Counted from the stretch's first letter, positions 1-13,127 are shown. The stretch: DNA of 64,000 nucleotides from Triplophysa rosa (GCF_024868665.1 NC_079910.1:14446902-14510901), one strand, 5' to 3'. Numbers and translations are program-made. Notes: generated from the letters alone by a model not told the origin.

Positions 1-325
1 AAACAGTAATGTTCCGGCAGCTGGGGCGGCAGCAAAATATGGTAAAATAAAAAAATTTTATAAAGTAAAATTATATGTTTGTCATGTTCTTTTGCACCAG
101 ACTTGTACCTTTTGCTGTCAATTTATGTAATTTGACATTATTTACCGCATTTCAAAAATAAATGTAAAATAAAACCGTAAAATTACAGTTATTTACAGTG
201 ATATGTTTTCCCACGTTTTTGAATATTAGAACTCATCAAAACTTTGGATTAACACAATTGTAATTCTAGAAATGATGATGTGACTAAACGCATCTAAAAG
301 AAATAAAAAAATCTGTTATACTGTA
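1..325. other. AT-rich intergenic DNA, no gene seen
   Basis: Low-GC sequence with scattered A/T runs. No open reading frame with recognisable protein similarity, no repeat boundary and no promoter-like feature was found before the MITE that starts at 326. Confidence 0.6.
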
Positions 326-544
326 CACTCTTAAAAGAGGTGCTTCAAAAGGTTCTTCGTTGCCATAGAAGAACCTTCTTGTTCCATAAAGAACCTTTAA
401 CATCTGAAGAATCTTTCTATTTAACAAAAGGCTCTTTGTGGTAAAAAAAGCTTCTTCAGATTATAAAAAAGTAAGAAAGAGATGGTTCTTCTATGGCATC
501 GCTGAAGAAACGTTTAACTTTAAGCAACTTTATTTTTAAGAGTG
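326..544. mobile_element. Fold-back MITE, Tc1/mariner-like
   Basis: The two ends are inverted copies: CACTCTTAAAA at the left and TTTTTAAGAGTG at the right, each next to a TA dinucleotide (324-325 and 545-546), as in a Tc1/mariner TA duplication. Much of the 219 bp pairs with itself (AGAAGAACCTT on one arm, GGTTCTTCTATGGCA on the other). It carries no coding capacity. This type of short element is very common in cyprinid genomes, but the superfamily assignment rests only on the TA and the ends. Confidence 0.7.
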
Positions 545-546
545 TA

Positions 547-3500
547 GTGTACCTTTTTGAGGTCTTTTGAAACTTTTTCACAATATTGAAGGAATTTTCA
601 TCTATTATGGGCTATCATAAATTTAGAAAAATAAAACTTTGGATTTCTAATGAAAGAAAATACAATGTTAGCACAATTATATTTTTCCACTACAAACATA
701 TAATTGTTTTAAATTTCAAACATTTAAACATTAAACATTAAACAACAATCATGACAAACATTTTAATCAAATGTTTTAAAACTTTTGAATGGTATTATTT
801 AACATAATTATACGCACAAATTAAAGCATTAGAGAAAAGAATGTCTTACTATTGAATTTGAAGTTTTAAAAGGTAAGAATAGAGTTTTTAGTATAAACAC
901 ACATATTGTTTTTGCTCAAAGCACATAAATACGCAGATGTGTATGTACAGTTGTGTGATGCATTATGATTTAATCTGGTGTGTTTATCAGGCATTGCAGT
1001 GGAGCACCCCTCCGCCTGTCTGCCTGTCAGAATTCTGCGTGCATGGAAGATTATGGATGGCCAATTACATAGTTTCTGGCATTAATTAATGACGTTAACC
1101 GTCTCCCCTTCTCCTTACAAAACAGAATCTCTCCCAAGCCGCTTCCAAGGGGCACACTGGGTGACTGTGATTGCGTGTGTAGGCGTATCATCTTTAGAGT
1201 TGCATCCAAGTAAATTAATGTACAACCAAATGTCCGTATGTTTGTTATTGTACTGAATTTTCAAAAGAACATCTACGAACATGCATTTGTGTGTTTCAAG
1301 GAGACCGAGTATGTTTCTGTTGTACCACAAAAGCTCTGATCGTGTGTTAGGTGAATGTAATGGCCCTGACAGGAAGGGGACATGTGCTTGAACTGGTGCA
1401 TGTCTCTTTTCTCAGTGTCTGTATTTTCCTGTCGTTGCTCTTAATTCCCCCTGCCAGTTTGGCGTGTGAGGGCCATTACAGAGATTACACTGAGGGAGTG
1501 GACTGGCTGCTCTACGTGTCAACTTATATAAAATGACAAACAGTGAGACAACCACTTATTCTCTCTATATTTGTCTCTCTATTACATAGTTTTATAGATT
1601 CTGTGTTCCTCTGCAAGACTACAGAGCCTGAAGGCCTAAAGTTTCATTGGGTTTATAATGTGAATGTTTGAGAGCTTTACCTGTTTGTAACTGAGTAAAA
1701 AGACTCCAAATAAAGATGTTATTTCTGACTGGTTATGCTTGCTTTTAGCAAAAGACGCCATGACAAATACAGTAACTTTCTTCCTCTTCCTTCTCAATGG
1801 GAGCTCCTCTCCCTGGTCTCATCCAGAAACAATACTGCAGTTTAAATGCATGGTGTCAGGTGCCGTGCCTTGTGGCGATGGATGAGGGCTCTGGTCTGTA
1901 AGCCATGTTAAGAGTGTTAGCGGGCATAGAGACGGGCAGTGCCGCCCTCCCTCATCCATGTCTGATTACGGTAATGAACAGAGGGCTGGTCCGTCATGCT
2001 GCATTGTCCCTCACGTCGGCCTGAATCACATGGCTCCTCGAAACCAAATGAATTAGTTGGTCATTGCATACGACAAACTGGGCCGCGAGCAGGGGGGGTT
2101 GCAATGATGTCAAAGACCTACCGATGGGTTTCCCCTCTTTATTTTGTACGCACCCATGTTTAACCATGCACGTGCCTTCAGCTAAACGAACCGAGTTGAA
2201 AAAAAAGAAATACATAAGCACATAAGACATAAAACTAACAATCGACCTCACCCAATCTGTAACCTGTGAATACGCATTTTAGATGGGCAGCACTTTCAGA
2301 CTGCTTTTATACTTCTGCCCAAACTAGTAAAACCTTGATTCAGGAGGCCTCAGACATTATTTCCATGCCTGAGTGCCCTACAGTGTCTGCGCCTCTGTTT
2401 TGCATAAATACGCACCAACCTGAGTGCCGTTTTAAGCAATCCGCCCCCATCTTCTCGCCGTTGCTCTCGGCCTGTTCGCACAGCAAAGTCTGAGATGCTC
2501 AACATGCATGCGCAGCTATACACGTATATACATGAGCTATGATGTGCTTCTCAAGAGATGAAGGACTCTCAGCAGAGCTGTCAGAAACACTCGGCAGAGC
2601 TCGGAACTTAAGGGCATACGTTTTCTCCTATTCTCAGCAGCCTGCAAAGAGCGACAAGCGCAAACAAACCGGGGCTCCCAGCTACTGTAATGAAATCGTT
2701 CTGCAGTGATCTCATGGAAGAGAAGGCCAAATGTGTTAGAAACAACTAATCAAATAATTGACATCAGTGAACACTTGTGTGAATACACCACAGCCATTAC
2801 AAGGGAAGTTTACTCATTATGAAAACGGGTATTTGCAATTGATGGGTGTGCAGGTTGATTACAATGTTCTGTTTCACATTCTGAAAGGAAGCAAGGTCAT
2901 CTGAAATTACTGTGATCTTATGGCACTAAGTAAATATGTAAAATAAATATGATTTTATCCACTAAAATGTATAGTATCCCTGCCAAAAAAACAATACAAC
3001 CCATCACAGAAATATTATGGTCTCTGTGGGTCTGTACCGTGTTTGGCTTCTTGCGGTGGGATGTTATCTGATAAAGGATATCCAACAAAACAGCATTAAA
3101 TGCAATACTGAAGTAAGGCCCAAAAAGACTTAATAAAAAAAATGGGTTTTAATTATAAACAGCTGGTTGATAATGTTGTTTGTAATAAAAACCTTTTTCA
3201 CCAGCAGGTGAAAGAAAACCGAAATTACAGCAGTCACATTTCAATTGGCATCATCTGCAGCAATTAGATCAAACTAAAAGTGATTATGAAAAGTGAACGA
3301 GCAGCGCGCCCGTTTTCCCCTTGTCAAAAGCGTTTAAAGACGTCATATGTCGAGATTGCGTCGTCCGACATGCCAAGGGTAGCCTATAATACCGGTACAA
3401 CAGGCACCCACTGGGAGAGATGAGTGTTCATTTAACACAGCGTGAATTCAAGATCACTTTCTCTCAAGTGCACACTTGGTGGACAAGTACACAGAACGAG

Positions 3501-4994
3501 ACGTGAGATGTTAAGAAGTGTAAACTCGCTTGAGCGAAATGCGTCTTTAACGTATACTTTTCATTATTACAAAACTATGTTGATGATGAAAATACGAAAT
3601 GTAAATAGCCAATACACGTTAAAATAATACAAATAAAAAATATCCTTGCCTAAATATCCACGTATAGAGTTACGCTCTCGTGCTGCGTAAAAATAGGCTA
3701 CTCCATCGAGTTTTGTTTTCAAATCATTAAAATAATAGTGTAGGACTTCACCTAATCCAAAAAAAATTATTAGGCCTATGTTTAAAAAGTAAACCAAGAC
3801 TCTAGAAACAGTCTTACTGCGGTCATGCGTTATCAGGCTGAGGAAGACAGGCACAGAAATCGTGTTAATAAGTGGAACGGGTAAGTTACAGAACGCCCAT
3901 TCACGATCACACAAATACCCACAGACAGGTCCTTTTGGCCCCGAGGCGCTTCCGGCGCCCTGCTGAACAGCACTAGGCCATGTAGTTTACCAGCAAAAAG
4001 CAGAGACCAGTCTAATTTAATAGATTACGAGCATACAAATTCAATAGAGATTACAATGTACGACACAACCCTTAATGCGTAAATGTGTTTATGGAGCTGA
4101 AGTGTGTGACAGACAATAGTGTTCACGTGGTAGGCACTAATCAAGCAGCAAGCTTTTATTTTGGAAATGTAGCTTTTCAAAAGCTATTAAATGTTATTAA
4201 ACGCTTTTTAAAAAACATCCTATTTGCTATAACATGGGAACTGAAATAAGGTGTAAGTTTTAAAAAAGTGTCTATTAGGCCAGATTCCCGAACAGTTTGA
4301 ACTTCTGTGCACAACACGATTTTATTACATTCTCACTGGCATTTGCTCCCCAAAATACTGGTTTTCAATGGAAAATAAAATAAAAATAAATTCATTTATA
4401 AAGATGAAATAATAATTGCACAATTAAACAGCTTGAAATTTAATTAAAATCGTATGAAAACAAAACAAAAGAGAGATGCTCATATATATGTTTTAATTAT
4501 AAAGACATATAAACAATATACAGTATGAAACTTATGTCGCAACAAGATCAAATGATTGTAGACTTGATCAAGTAGTTCTTCACAGTTGTACATACAATCA
4601 AGTGAATTGTGCAATAACAAAAACAAAATATTTTAGGCCAATGATTTTTAAACGTTACACCGATTTTCCTAATAAACAGCGCTGTTTATTCATTTCAGAC
4701 AAACTTGTTTTGCAACCATTCTTTCACAAAACTAATTTTAATAAGTTATTTTAGGGGGTCATGTCGTTTTCATTGCAGTAAATTGCATAGTTCACCAATA
4801 AGGAAAAGGGGAAACTTGAGGTTTGTATTAACAAACAGATTCTCCGCAAGCTGTGGTCAAGTAACAAAAACTTCGTTAAAACTTTATTTCCACAAATATA
4901 TTTGAATCCTTAGCTTGAAAAGGGTAAAAGCAGAGGAAACTGAGAGATTTAGAAGCTTATTCCAATAATACGGTGGCCCTCAGTTGATACTGAT
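547..4994. other. Intergenic region downstream of bhlhe23
   Basis: About 4.4 kb without a supportable gene. Small open frames here have no recognisable domain and no codon-usage signal. At 1058-1100 a GC-neutral patch holds CCAATTAC and the palindrome ATTAATTAAT (1081-1090), both homeodomain-type sites, so it could be a conserved enhancer; this is inference without alignment. The segment 3300-3400 is locally GC-rich with a CRE half (GACGTCAT at 3340-3347). The remainder is ordinary AT-rich DNA. Confidence 0.45.
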
Positions 4995-5000
4995 TTTATT
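4995..5000 (-). promoter_or_regulatory. Candidate poly(A) signal of bhlhe23
   Basis: TTTATT on the plus strand reads AATAAA on the minus strand, about 135 bp past the bhlhe23 stop codon. It is the first canonical hexamer downstream of the gene. Another TTTATT lies near 4883, so a longer 3' UTR is possible. Confidence 0.45.
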
Positions 5001-5134
5001 TAACATTATTATCTAAATCTGGATGAAACATCGTAGTTATTTAGACATTTAGCAGGGATTTAATTAAACCTAAACCCACTCCCAACAACGCGCATTTAGA
5101 CCGACACAAGGATAAAGCAGGTAGAAGTTTAGGC

Positions 5135-5818
5135 TCAAGGCTTGTCGTTGCAGTGTTTGAAGAGATTGGATGGGGTCCCGGAGAACGAGCTGCATTTCTC
5201 CGCGCAGGTGGCCAGTGCCGTGCCGGAAAACGGGTATACAGCCGCCTGTCCGAAAGGCGCCAGCGCGGTGGGCATCGGTGAAGTTATTGTCTGTCCTTGG
5301 TTTAGATAAGCGACCAACCGGCGCATTTCCTCCAGCGCTTGTGCCTGCATTAGGATGTAGTTTTTTGCAAGAAGCAAAGTTGCGATTTTCGACAGTTTTC
5401 TCACAGACGGACTGTGTGCGTAAGGAATCACAGACCTCAGGCCGTCCAGTGCGTCGTTGAGGTCGTGCATTCGTCTCCGCTCACGTGCGTTGATGCTCAA
5501 CCGGAGAGATCTCTGCTCTTTCGGCTTTTTGGCGAGTGTACCTGAATGCGTGTCCTCGTCGAACCCAGCAGGTCTCTTACGGCTCTCGATGTGGTCGAAG
5601 CCGTCGTCGTCGTCGCTGGTCTGCTCCCCGCCACTTTCGTTCGACTTTCCTGTTTGACCGGAGAGGAATTCCGCGGCAGGTGTGAGGGAGAAACGGCCAG
5701 GACCTCCAGCACCATGGCCAGCGCCGAAACCAAAAGCGGACTGTCCGTACCGCTGCGTCAGGTCCAGCAGGGTGTCGTTACTGATCGATTTCAGCAAGTT
5801 TTCTTCCCCGGCATTCAT
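5135..5818 (-). CDS. bhlhe23: Basic helix-loop-helix protein e23 (bHLH transcription repressor)
   Basis: A 227-residue protein of the Olig-related Bhlhe22/Bhlhe23 class, nuclear E-box-binding transcription factors, usually repressors, used in retinal (rod bipolar) and other neuronal differentiation. The bHLH domain covers about residues 103-165: basic region [14 protein letters not shown] with the E-box-contacting glutamate, helix 1, a loop containing [12 protein letters not shown], and helix 2 [13 protein letters not shown]. An acidic run (TSDDDDGFD, 67-75) precedes the domain. The C-terminus [16 protein letters not shown] matches the Bhlhe23 tail and argues against Bhlhe22. The ATG at 5818 is chosen because [13 protein letters not shown] looks like a genuine N-terminus and has A at -3. 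The frame stays open 70 codons further upstream to 6028, but that part is not protein-like for this family. Length fits the family (about 225), and no intron is needed within the ORF. Confidence 0.93.
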   Translation of the reverse strand: MNAGEENLLKSISNDTLLDLTQRYGQSAFGFGAGHGAGGPGRFSLTPAAEFLSGQTGKSNESGGEQTSDDDDGFDHIESRKRPAGFDEDTHSGTLAKKPKEQRSLRLSINARERRRMHDLNDALDGLRSVIPYAHSPSVRKLSKIATLLLAKNYILMQAQALEEMRRLVAYLNQGQTITSPMPTALAPFGQAAVYPFSGTALATCAEKCSSFSGTPSNLFKHCNDKP

Positions 5819-6240
5819 CTTGGAGAAAACAAATAAAACTAAAACAAAAAAACAGAGAGCAGGTCGGAAACTTTCTAACCCTCTTCTACACGGGTTCTCG
5901 CGCTGTCTTTGGTTGATGTCCTCAGAAGTGGTGTTGAAAGTGAAATCACTCTTCCAGTAGCGATCTTTCCCTGTCACGTTGAACGCTTGTGTAACGCGTT
6001 TGTGCGCAGAGAGCGATGTTGCGTGCACTTTAGACGCCTCGTCTGAACTTGCGCGTTCTTGCAGTGCGTCTTGCCCTCGCCCTGGGCAGATTGAGACTCG
6101 CGCTCAGTCCTACGAGCGAGTGAGTAAAACCGCGAGGCCCCGCGGGATTATCACTCTGTCCAATCAGGAGGGCGTTTTAATTAAGAAGATTAGACACCGG
6201 CAAGATCCTAAATTCAGTGATACGTGCTGAACAAATGATG
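5819..6240 (-). promoter_or_regulatory. 5' UTR and promoter region of bhlhe23
   Basis: A GC- and CpG-rich block directly upstream of the bhlhe23 start codon, contrasting with the AT-rich surroundings. CCAATCAG at 6160-6167 is a good NF-Y site (orientation-independent), and an AT-rich TTAATTAA lies at about 6179-6186. No clear TATA box in a sensible position was identified, so initiation is probably CpG-island-like. The transcription start cannot be fixed from sequence alone. Confidence 0.5.
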
Positions 6241-8639
6241 CCATAATGTGATACATGGCCTGTATCAGCCACTGTTTTATTTCGTGTTATTTATATGTCA
6301 AACACTATTGACACAAATTATTCAATGTTTTTATATTATGGAATATGATCACGTGTGTTATTTTGATACAAATATATTTCAGACCTTTATAACAGGTTTT
6401 GCGCCGCGATGGACTATAGATCAATTCCTTGAAAAACTAAGACAGTACCGGTTATTTAAATGACCAAACTTGAATTTTGTCACATTAAGATTACATTTAT
6501 TCATTTATCTGACGTTTTAATTCAAAGCCACTTACAAATGATGATTCAACATTTTGCATTAGGAGCCACATCCACAAGCGGGCCAAGCCTACTGTACAAC
6601 AACAGTTTATGGTGAAATAGTGCTCTCTAAGGCACGCTTTAAACAAAATGTCCCATTGTATTAGGCTACTCATTGAACCAAGCACGTTAACTACTATTTA
6701 ACAATCATGATGTCATGTTACTACAGCTGTCTTGGGGGTTACACATGGAGAAAGTGAATGGTGGGGAGGGCGTGCTGTGAAGGATTAATCGCATTGCCTG
6801 GACGAGTCCCAACACTGAGCTTCAAACACACAAAGTCCAAGGCCGCTTCCCCTAGGACAAATGTACAGATGGGGACATATTGTCTAAGGTTTTCACAAGC
6901 TAAAAAACTTTAAGATATTATTTTGACTAAGTAAAAGCCAAGTATTTTATTCATGTACATGTGTAAACAGGACACACACATCAAACCATGGCCCTGATAA
7001 GCTGCTCTCCTATTTGAGAGTTTAGTTTGCAGTGTTACAGAAAAAAATGCATTTAAAAAGCTGATATGAACATTCAAGGAATGTTAAAAACTATTCGTTA
7101 CTTATGATTAAGGTCAACGCATAAAATAGCAAATACATTTAAGCAAGTCAAAAAGCAAACGAAGAAATTGTCGTCGTACGCAACAATGATGCACTGCCAT
7201 CTTGTGTTAATTTAGGAATAATACAACACGACAGATGTTTAACAAAGCCTATGCAACGCTGGACTTTTTTGAGTATTGTAGCTAATATTTACGAAAATAC
7301 TCGGCAATACTCGATTTTGTGTATATTGTAATAATGACCACTAATTAAAGAGTTTACAACGTGGAAAATAAACTTAAAGGCTATAACTTTACATCTCAAA
7401 ATATTTTCACTTGGGGAATTATGTCATCTGACATTTGCGTTTTAAAATTAAAAATATATTTTTAAATGTTCAAGATAAATGTTTGTTGCTGTTCTAAATC
7501 TAAAATGTTGAAATTAAACGGAAAGTTTAGTCTTTGAGCACAGCTCATCATATACAAATTCTCGGCATGAAACACAAGCTACAGCTGTTTATAGTCTCTG
7601 CAGATTTTGTACATGTATATAGTCTGTGACTGCTGATCCATTTAGTTTTCCCATTTCTAGTAAAAGTGCAAGGCCATGCAGTAACTGAAACCCAAAGAAA
7701 ATGTGTGAGAGTTGCTTACACTCATTTCTGCATTTGTGCTTTCTCATATAATACAGAAGAGGGCGCTGTTGTAAAACAATCGTGTAAAACAACATTGACA
7801 CGGCAAACACTGCAGCATTGCACTACAAAGAACAGTGTCACTAAAACAGAATTCATTAAAATGTACAAACATTGTAATAAAAACAACAATCCCCACATAC
7901 ACAGACTGTCTGCATGTGCACCCTGGCTTATGCAAAATGTGCTGGAGTATGTTTAGCTTTGGGGAAAATGTGTGTAAATAAATGCATATGATAAGATATA
8001 AATAAGACTGTTTGATGTTTATGCATGGCATCAAGCACAACTGCAAAACAACTGTGTGTGCTTTAAAAGCACAGATAAACAGACGTCGGGATGGCTAGAC
8101 AAACAAAGAGACTGACCTCTTTTATCTCTCTTGTTCCAGGCTATTCCCCTTTGCTGGGGCGGCAGCAGGGTGCGATTTCTTTTCAGAGTGGAGGCGAGTG
8201 CTTCTCAGAGTTATCATTCAGTGTGTGATATCAGACTGCGAGGCCCTCCGGCCACAGCCGCCAGAGACGAGACTGCTTCTGTCCTAACACGCCATGAAAT
8301 TATAGGCCTCCTTGGCTATTGTGAGAGAGGTCGCACATTTCATCGTCTTCAAACCATTTTCCACATCAGAAAGTAGTCATCCTGTGCAGTTAGTTTGTGT
8401 ATGATGTTATAGCTGTGTGTGTCAGGCAGGCGAGATAACAATACCTGTATCCTCTTACTTTGAACATCTTGACAACAGACCACTGTAAAATGTGCAGTAA
8501 TGGTCTGAGCGTCAAGTGCAAATGGGCTTAATCTCTCTCATACATACAACTCAATAGTAGGCCTGAACCTCTGGCTACATTTCCATAGTGATGATGGCAA
8601 ACACACGGTCGTGTGTGAGAGAGCATCTCGGATTAGCGG
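6241..8639. other. Intergenic DNA upstream of bhlhe23
   Basis: AT-rich non-coding sequence. One old SINE/LINE-derived fragment is annotated separately at 6490-6545. Nothing else has a boundary or a motif strong enough to call. Open frames such as those near 7670-8040 lack family features. Confidence 0.5.
6490..6545 (+). repeat. Degenerate SINE/LINE tail segment
   Basis: The stretch around ATTTATTCATTTATCTGACG and CAAAGCCACTTACAAATG is a mutated form of the vertebrate retroposon core 'catttagcagacgcttttatccaaagcgacttacaa'. Better copies lie at 16808-16862 (plus) and 57142-57242 (other orientation of the core). Only this core is recognisable; the head of the element is missing or unrecognisable. 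Confidence 0.6.
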
Positions 8640-9280
8640 TGCAGCATTCTTCAAGAAAGCGCGCGCGGCGAATGCACCAGAATGCTCGCGCTTTTATTTT
8701 GTTGTTGCTAGGTGACTGCTAGTGCGCCGAGGAACGAATGTGACAAAAGATTTTACTTCGAAATATATTTTTAGAGCACTAATTCAAAGCGACAAAAGAC
8801 GTTCAATGTTCTTACGCGACATGCATGATATCATGGGTTGCGTAACAACAAAATACAATACAGGAGAAATTCAGATCCAAGTTGGCTTTATGAGACAAAA
8901 CATGATTTATCTGACTAGCAGATGCTGGGTCACATACAGTAGGTGCACTAGTAAAGAATGACCAACAATAATTGTCTGTACCTACGAACATAAAAACGGC
9001 CATTCGTCTTAAGAACGAAACAGAGGCGAGAGCTAAAGTGAACCAGATTTTACGGGCACACTGCGGTAGTAAAGCTAACATTAAACCTCCAACCTCTTTT
9101 AAGGTAAATATATTTAAGCACACAAAACAAAGCGTGACTCGGTGGTGTATTGACACGCATGCAGTGCGGTTGATCTGCGGCTCCCTGTTGCCACAGCAAC
9201 CGCAGGCTAGACTACTCCAAGGTGACATGCCGTTTGAGGACTATCGGATCCCACTGAGGATACCGCAGTGGTGACAAATG
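8640..9280. promoter_or_regulatory. Candidate regulatory island with RFX X-box-like sites
   Basis: A less AT-rich island with CpG-containing words. It holds GTTGCTAGGTGAC (8704-8716) and GTTGCCACAGCAAC (9187-9200), both close to the RFX X-box GTYNCCATGGNAAC. The identical 13-mer GTTGCTAGGTGAC recurs at 40117-40129 beside a perfect X-box. Overlapping open frames on both strands (about 100 and 138 codons) show no domain, no biased composition and no start context, so I treat them as chance. Function as an enhancer is inference. Confidence 0.35.
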
Positions 9281-9504
9281 ACCTCAAGGGGGCAGCAGCT
9301 GCCAAGACCTGTATTAACAAGCGATTGTTGACTATGGCACAGGAAATGAGTCCGTGTACAGGGATTGATGCTTCTCAAATTATCTTTGTGACACTAAACA
9401 GGGACCGTTTAATTCCCTCAATGGTTGCGATTTAAAAAGAGCTAAAATATCTGAAACAGTGAGGGATTTGCGTTGATTTTGGAGATATGTATGTGGGCTC
9501 TTAA

Positions 9505-9791
9505 AGGGGCAGTTCAACAACAAAAAAGAATGTTTTAACATTTACTCACCATGATGTCATTTCAAACCTGTGTGATTTATATCTTCTGCGGAACACAAAA
9601 TATGATGTTTTGAAGAATGTTGGTAACCAAACAACATTGGCTCCCATTGACTTCCATTGTATAGACACAAAACCCCAGAGACATTTCTCGGAATATCTTC
9701 TGTTGTGTTTCACAGATGAAAGTCAAATACAGGTTCTGAACAACATGAAGGTAAATAAATGATGACATGTTTTCATGGCTAAACTATCCCT
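9505..9791. mobile_element. TTAA-flanked fold-back MITE, copy 1
   Basis: The ends are AGGGGCAGTTCA and its near-complement AAACTATCCCT, flanked by TTAA on both sides (9501-9504, 9792-9795). The whole element folds on itself: TTACTCACCATGATGTCATT, ATCTTCTGCGGAACACAAAA and TGAAGAATGTTGGTAACCAA on the left have mirror arms on the right. It is the same family as 38677-38945 and 43854-44134. It has no coding capacity. TTAA targets are used by piggyBac and Kolobok transposases; which one mobilised this family is not shown here. Confidence 0.85.
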
Positions 9792-9832
9792 TTAAAGGAC
9801 CCATCGACAAACCTACGGACCGCCTATCATCT

Positions 9833-10024
9833 CACTGCAAAAAGGGTTTCATTCAACCAATTAAAAAAAATAAGGATAAGGATTCACATCTATATTTTAT
9901 AACTTGAGCCAATGAAAAATAATAAAGAAAAGTTATTTATTTTTCATTGACTCAAGTAATAAAATATAGATGTGAATCCTTACCCTAAAATATTTTAATT
10001 GGTTGAATGAAACCCTTTTCAGTG
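9833..10024. mobile_element. 192-bp near-perfect fold-back element
   Basis: CACTGCAAAAAGGGTTTCAT at the left matches, inverted, ATGAAACCCTTTTCAGTG at the right. The arms stay almost identical for about 95 bp, leaving practically no loop (centre near 9930), so the single strand would form one long hairpin. Starts with CACTG, which is compatible with hAT-type or Harbinger-type MITEs, but no clear target duplication could be seen. The high arm identity suggests either recent insertion or gene-conversion between arms. Confidence 0.8.
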
Positions 10025-13000
10025 ATTCTCACACATAACCTTGAGACTTTTGGTATCTAGTAAATTCCATACATGTTCCACTATTGACATTGTGTTTTCC
10101 ATACACATCACCACCATAGTGACAATAAAATGTCCATGCGAGATTAATTGACCAGAGGACAGGTGAAGAGAGTCCTCATTTTAGCCAAACTTCTGTTCCC
10201 CAGCGCCTCCTCATCACTCCTAAATCATCACACAGATAATCTCCATCTGTTGAACACACACACGGGCACAGAAACAGAGCGAGAGACATGCGAGAAGACA
10301 GGTGTAGACTGAATCAGACGAGATGCACGGGAAAGTGAGGGAATGATTCACACAAAACATAAAATCAGATAAGACGATAGTGTCATGCATCTCTCTTCGA
10401 ACCTCGCAGATCATTACATGTTTTTTTATTAGCAGTAATCTCTCTCATCTGAATTCTCATTGGAATTATGATTTTGGTCATTAGAGCGAAGCTTCTCCCT
10501 ACAGTGGACGATTTCACATCAACACAAAAAACCAATAAGCTGCATAATGTTATTTCTCTAATGTGGATGTGCAACAGTGACACAGAGTAAGAAAACCACG
10601 TAATAACTCAATGTTTGATATTTCTCTTTTACAAACACTTTTATATTTGTGTGTATATATTTAGCAGACTTGAATGAGGTGCATTAAAAGTAATGGGAAA
10701 AATACTCTTTGTACATATTGCATTTGGGGCGAACATTGAACTGTTTTAATTCTGACAGTATAACAAGTTAAAATACTGAATGACCTAAAATTACAACAAA
10801 TTGAACCAAAGACTAAAACATTTGCAAGGAATAAAATGATTGCATGTCTGTGCATTTCAAGCGAAAGCAAAGCAGGAATTAATATGAACACACACACATA
10901 GGGAAAGAGAGAGAGATAACACATAGCCTACACGTGATCAAAAAGAAGCTCTCTCACCTCTCTCAAACACACTCATGAGATTTCACTCATTTCCATACCA
11001 GAACACCATCCTATCTCTCGCTCTCTCACGTACACACATACATACACTGGAGAGGGAGGAGGTAGTTCAAAGCCTTGCTCTCAATGAGGATGGTGAGGGT
11101 TGCTTTGATCTCTCTCTGACTAATTTGAAGATGTTCAGTTTAAACCTACAGGGAGCGGAGAGACGGGCTCCCATATGCTGCAGCGCTGTACCATTCACTC
11201 CCGCACTAATCACATGCTTAGCCGCCCTCTAACGCACAGCCCTGCACCGACTGAGCATGCTCGCCATCATCCACCTAAATGTTGAAGGTTCTCTGTTGGC
11301 CGAGGGACACGTCAATCACGGCATCTTGACGGCGCATCCAACACAGTATTACTGTCTCAGCATCAAATCACTCGATAATAAAAACAACAACTGCTAGTGC
11401 AGAAGGCAGGACGGGGACAAGATGGTAATCACTGGCTGAGTGGGGACGTTTACTGGGAAAGAAACAGTTTGTTACACCAACATTTCATCAGATGTGCATT
11501 TGACAAAATAACCATCTCTTCTCTGCTCTCGAGCACTGCGGCAGCATGCAGATTTTGGAGAGAAGAAGAGGAGATATAGAAAGGGGGTGGGGGGGCTGCA
11601 TGAATAATTGTTGAAGATATTTTTACTGTGACCCACTTTAAAGTCAAATTCAAACCTCTTAAAGGAGCAGCACTTTGTTCTTCGCCAAGCCAGAAACTGC
11701 GGAAAACTGAGATTCCAAATAAATACATGTACACAGAAATCAAGAGGCTTTGTAAAGTAATAGCCTATTAATGAATCGTATCTTTGTTTTTTTAATAAAA
11801 AAGAATTTCACAACATTGATGTGTTATTCGACTCAACATCTTTTCTTGAATTTTGACAATTACAAACTGTACATTAACTATGAAGTGCATTATAGTTAAA
11901 CATCCTTTTTTACATAGCAAAATTATAATGTATTTGTGAGGTGATGTTTTTTTTGTGTGATTTTTTGTATTTCATGTGTATATAATTGAGGGATTCGTTT
12001 TAAAACCATAATAAAAAAAGCAAAGCATAGATTATGCATACAATAAATCAACTTTACTTTCTTTTCACATCAAACTATCAACTATCAATATAAATAGATT
12101 TTAACATTCCTTTTCATCTTACTGTCACATGTACAATCTTTAAACGCCATCATGACTATGTCAGAGTTCCTTTTATTTTTAACCTTAACACACATACACA
12201 CAAGCTCCATCGATCGGAGAAGCCATTATTTTGTCCCGTCACACAAACATCTGGCTGGAGGGCCTGGTATGTGCGATGCAGGGGACAGATGGGCTGTCAC
12301 CCTGTCTGATTGATGACTCTGGTCGCTAGAGCACGGTCAACATGGTGGAGCACGGTCACCATGGTGATAACAGGTCAAAGAGGCCAGAGAGGTCACATTG
12401 AATTTATTCCCAAATTTACTGAAGCACAAACAAACAAACAAAGTGCATATTCAGAGAGAGAACAGCACTTCATTTCATGATGAGATAAGGGTGACATGGG
12501 GACATTTTGTAGCGTACTCTACAGGCGTGCATTATTTAACATATTTAACACATTATTCAGAGTGTAAAAATAGATATGTATGTACAATACATAATATAGA
12601 TGTCAGGTGTAAATATTATGTGTAAATCTATACTGTATACTTTATCATAAATATAGATTTTAGAAGAAATTATTATGATTATATAGCTAAAATATTTCAT
12701 AAAACATTCTTAAAAGTATTTCTTGGATTGTCTTTCATCTTTTTTTAAGAGTAAAGTGTAAAGCCATATTAAATATATTATGTCCATTTGTGTCTGTAAT
12801 ATAAACCATATGTTGTTTATATTACATTAACAACATTAATAGTTGCAGTTATAATATATTTTATTAATACTATTACTCAAACTTTATATTTTAATACAAA
12901 TGTTTTGTCATGATTAGTAATTGAACCGTGCAGTTAATTTTTTTTAGTTTATGTTAAGCTAAATTTAATGATACCTTAGGATAAAAAGACAAATCTACAT

Positions 13001-13127
13001 GTATATGGTATGGGACACATGCTGTTTTGTAGTGTTTGAGGATGTTGTTTTATCATGAGTATACGACTAATTTCTCCAGTAATCTGTACATATTCTTTAC
13101 AGACACCTGCAATACTTCCCCACCCCC

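Noticed and set aside
5170..5960. Several open frames antisense to bhlhe23
   Set aside because: They are shadows of the GC-rich coding sequence; no family features on the plus strand.
5819..6028. Seventy-codon upstream extension of the bhlhe23 frame
   Set aside because: The extra sequence is unlike any Bhlhe23 N-terminus, and the internal MNAGEEN start has good context and gives the family length.
8812..9274. Overlapping 138- and 100-codon frames on opposite strands
   Set aside because: No domain or signal of coding on either strand; the region is better explained as non-coding DNA with X-box-like motifs.
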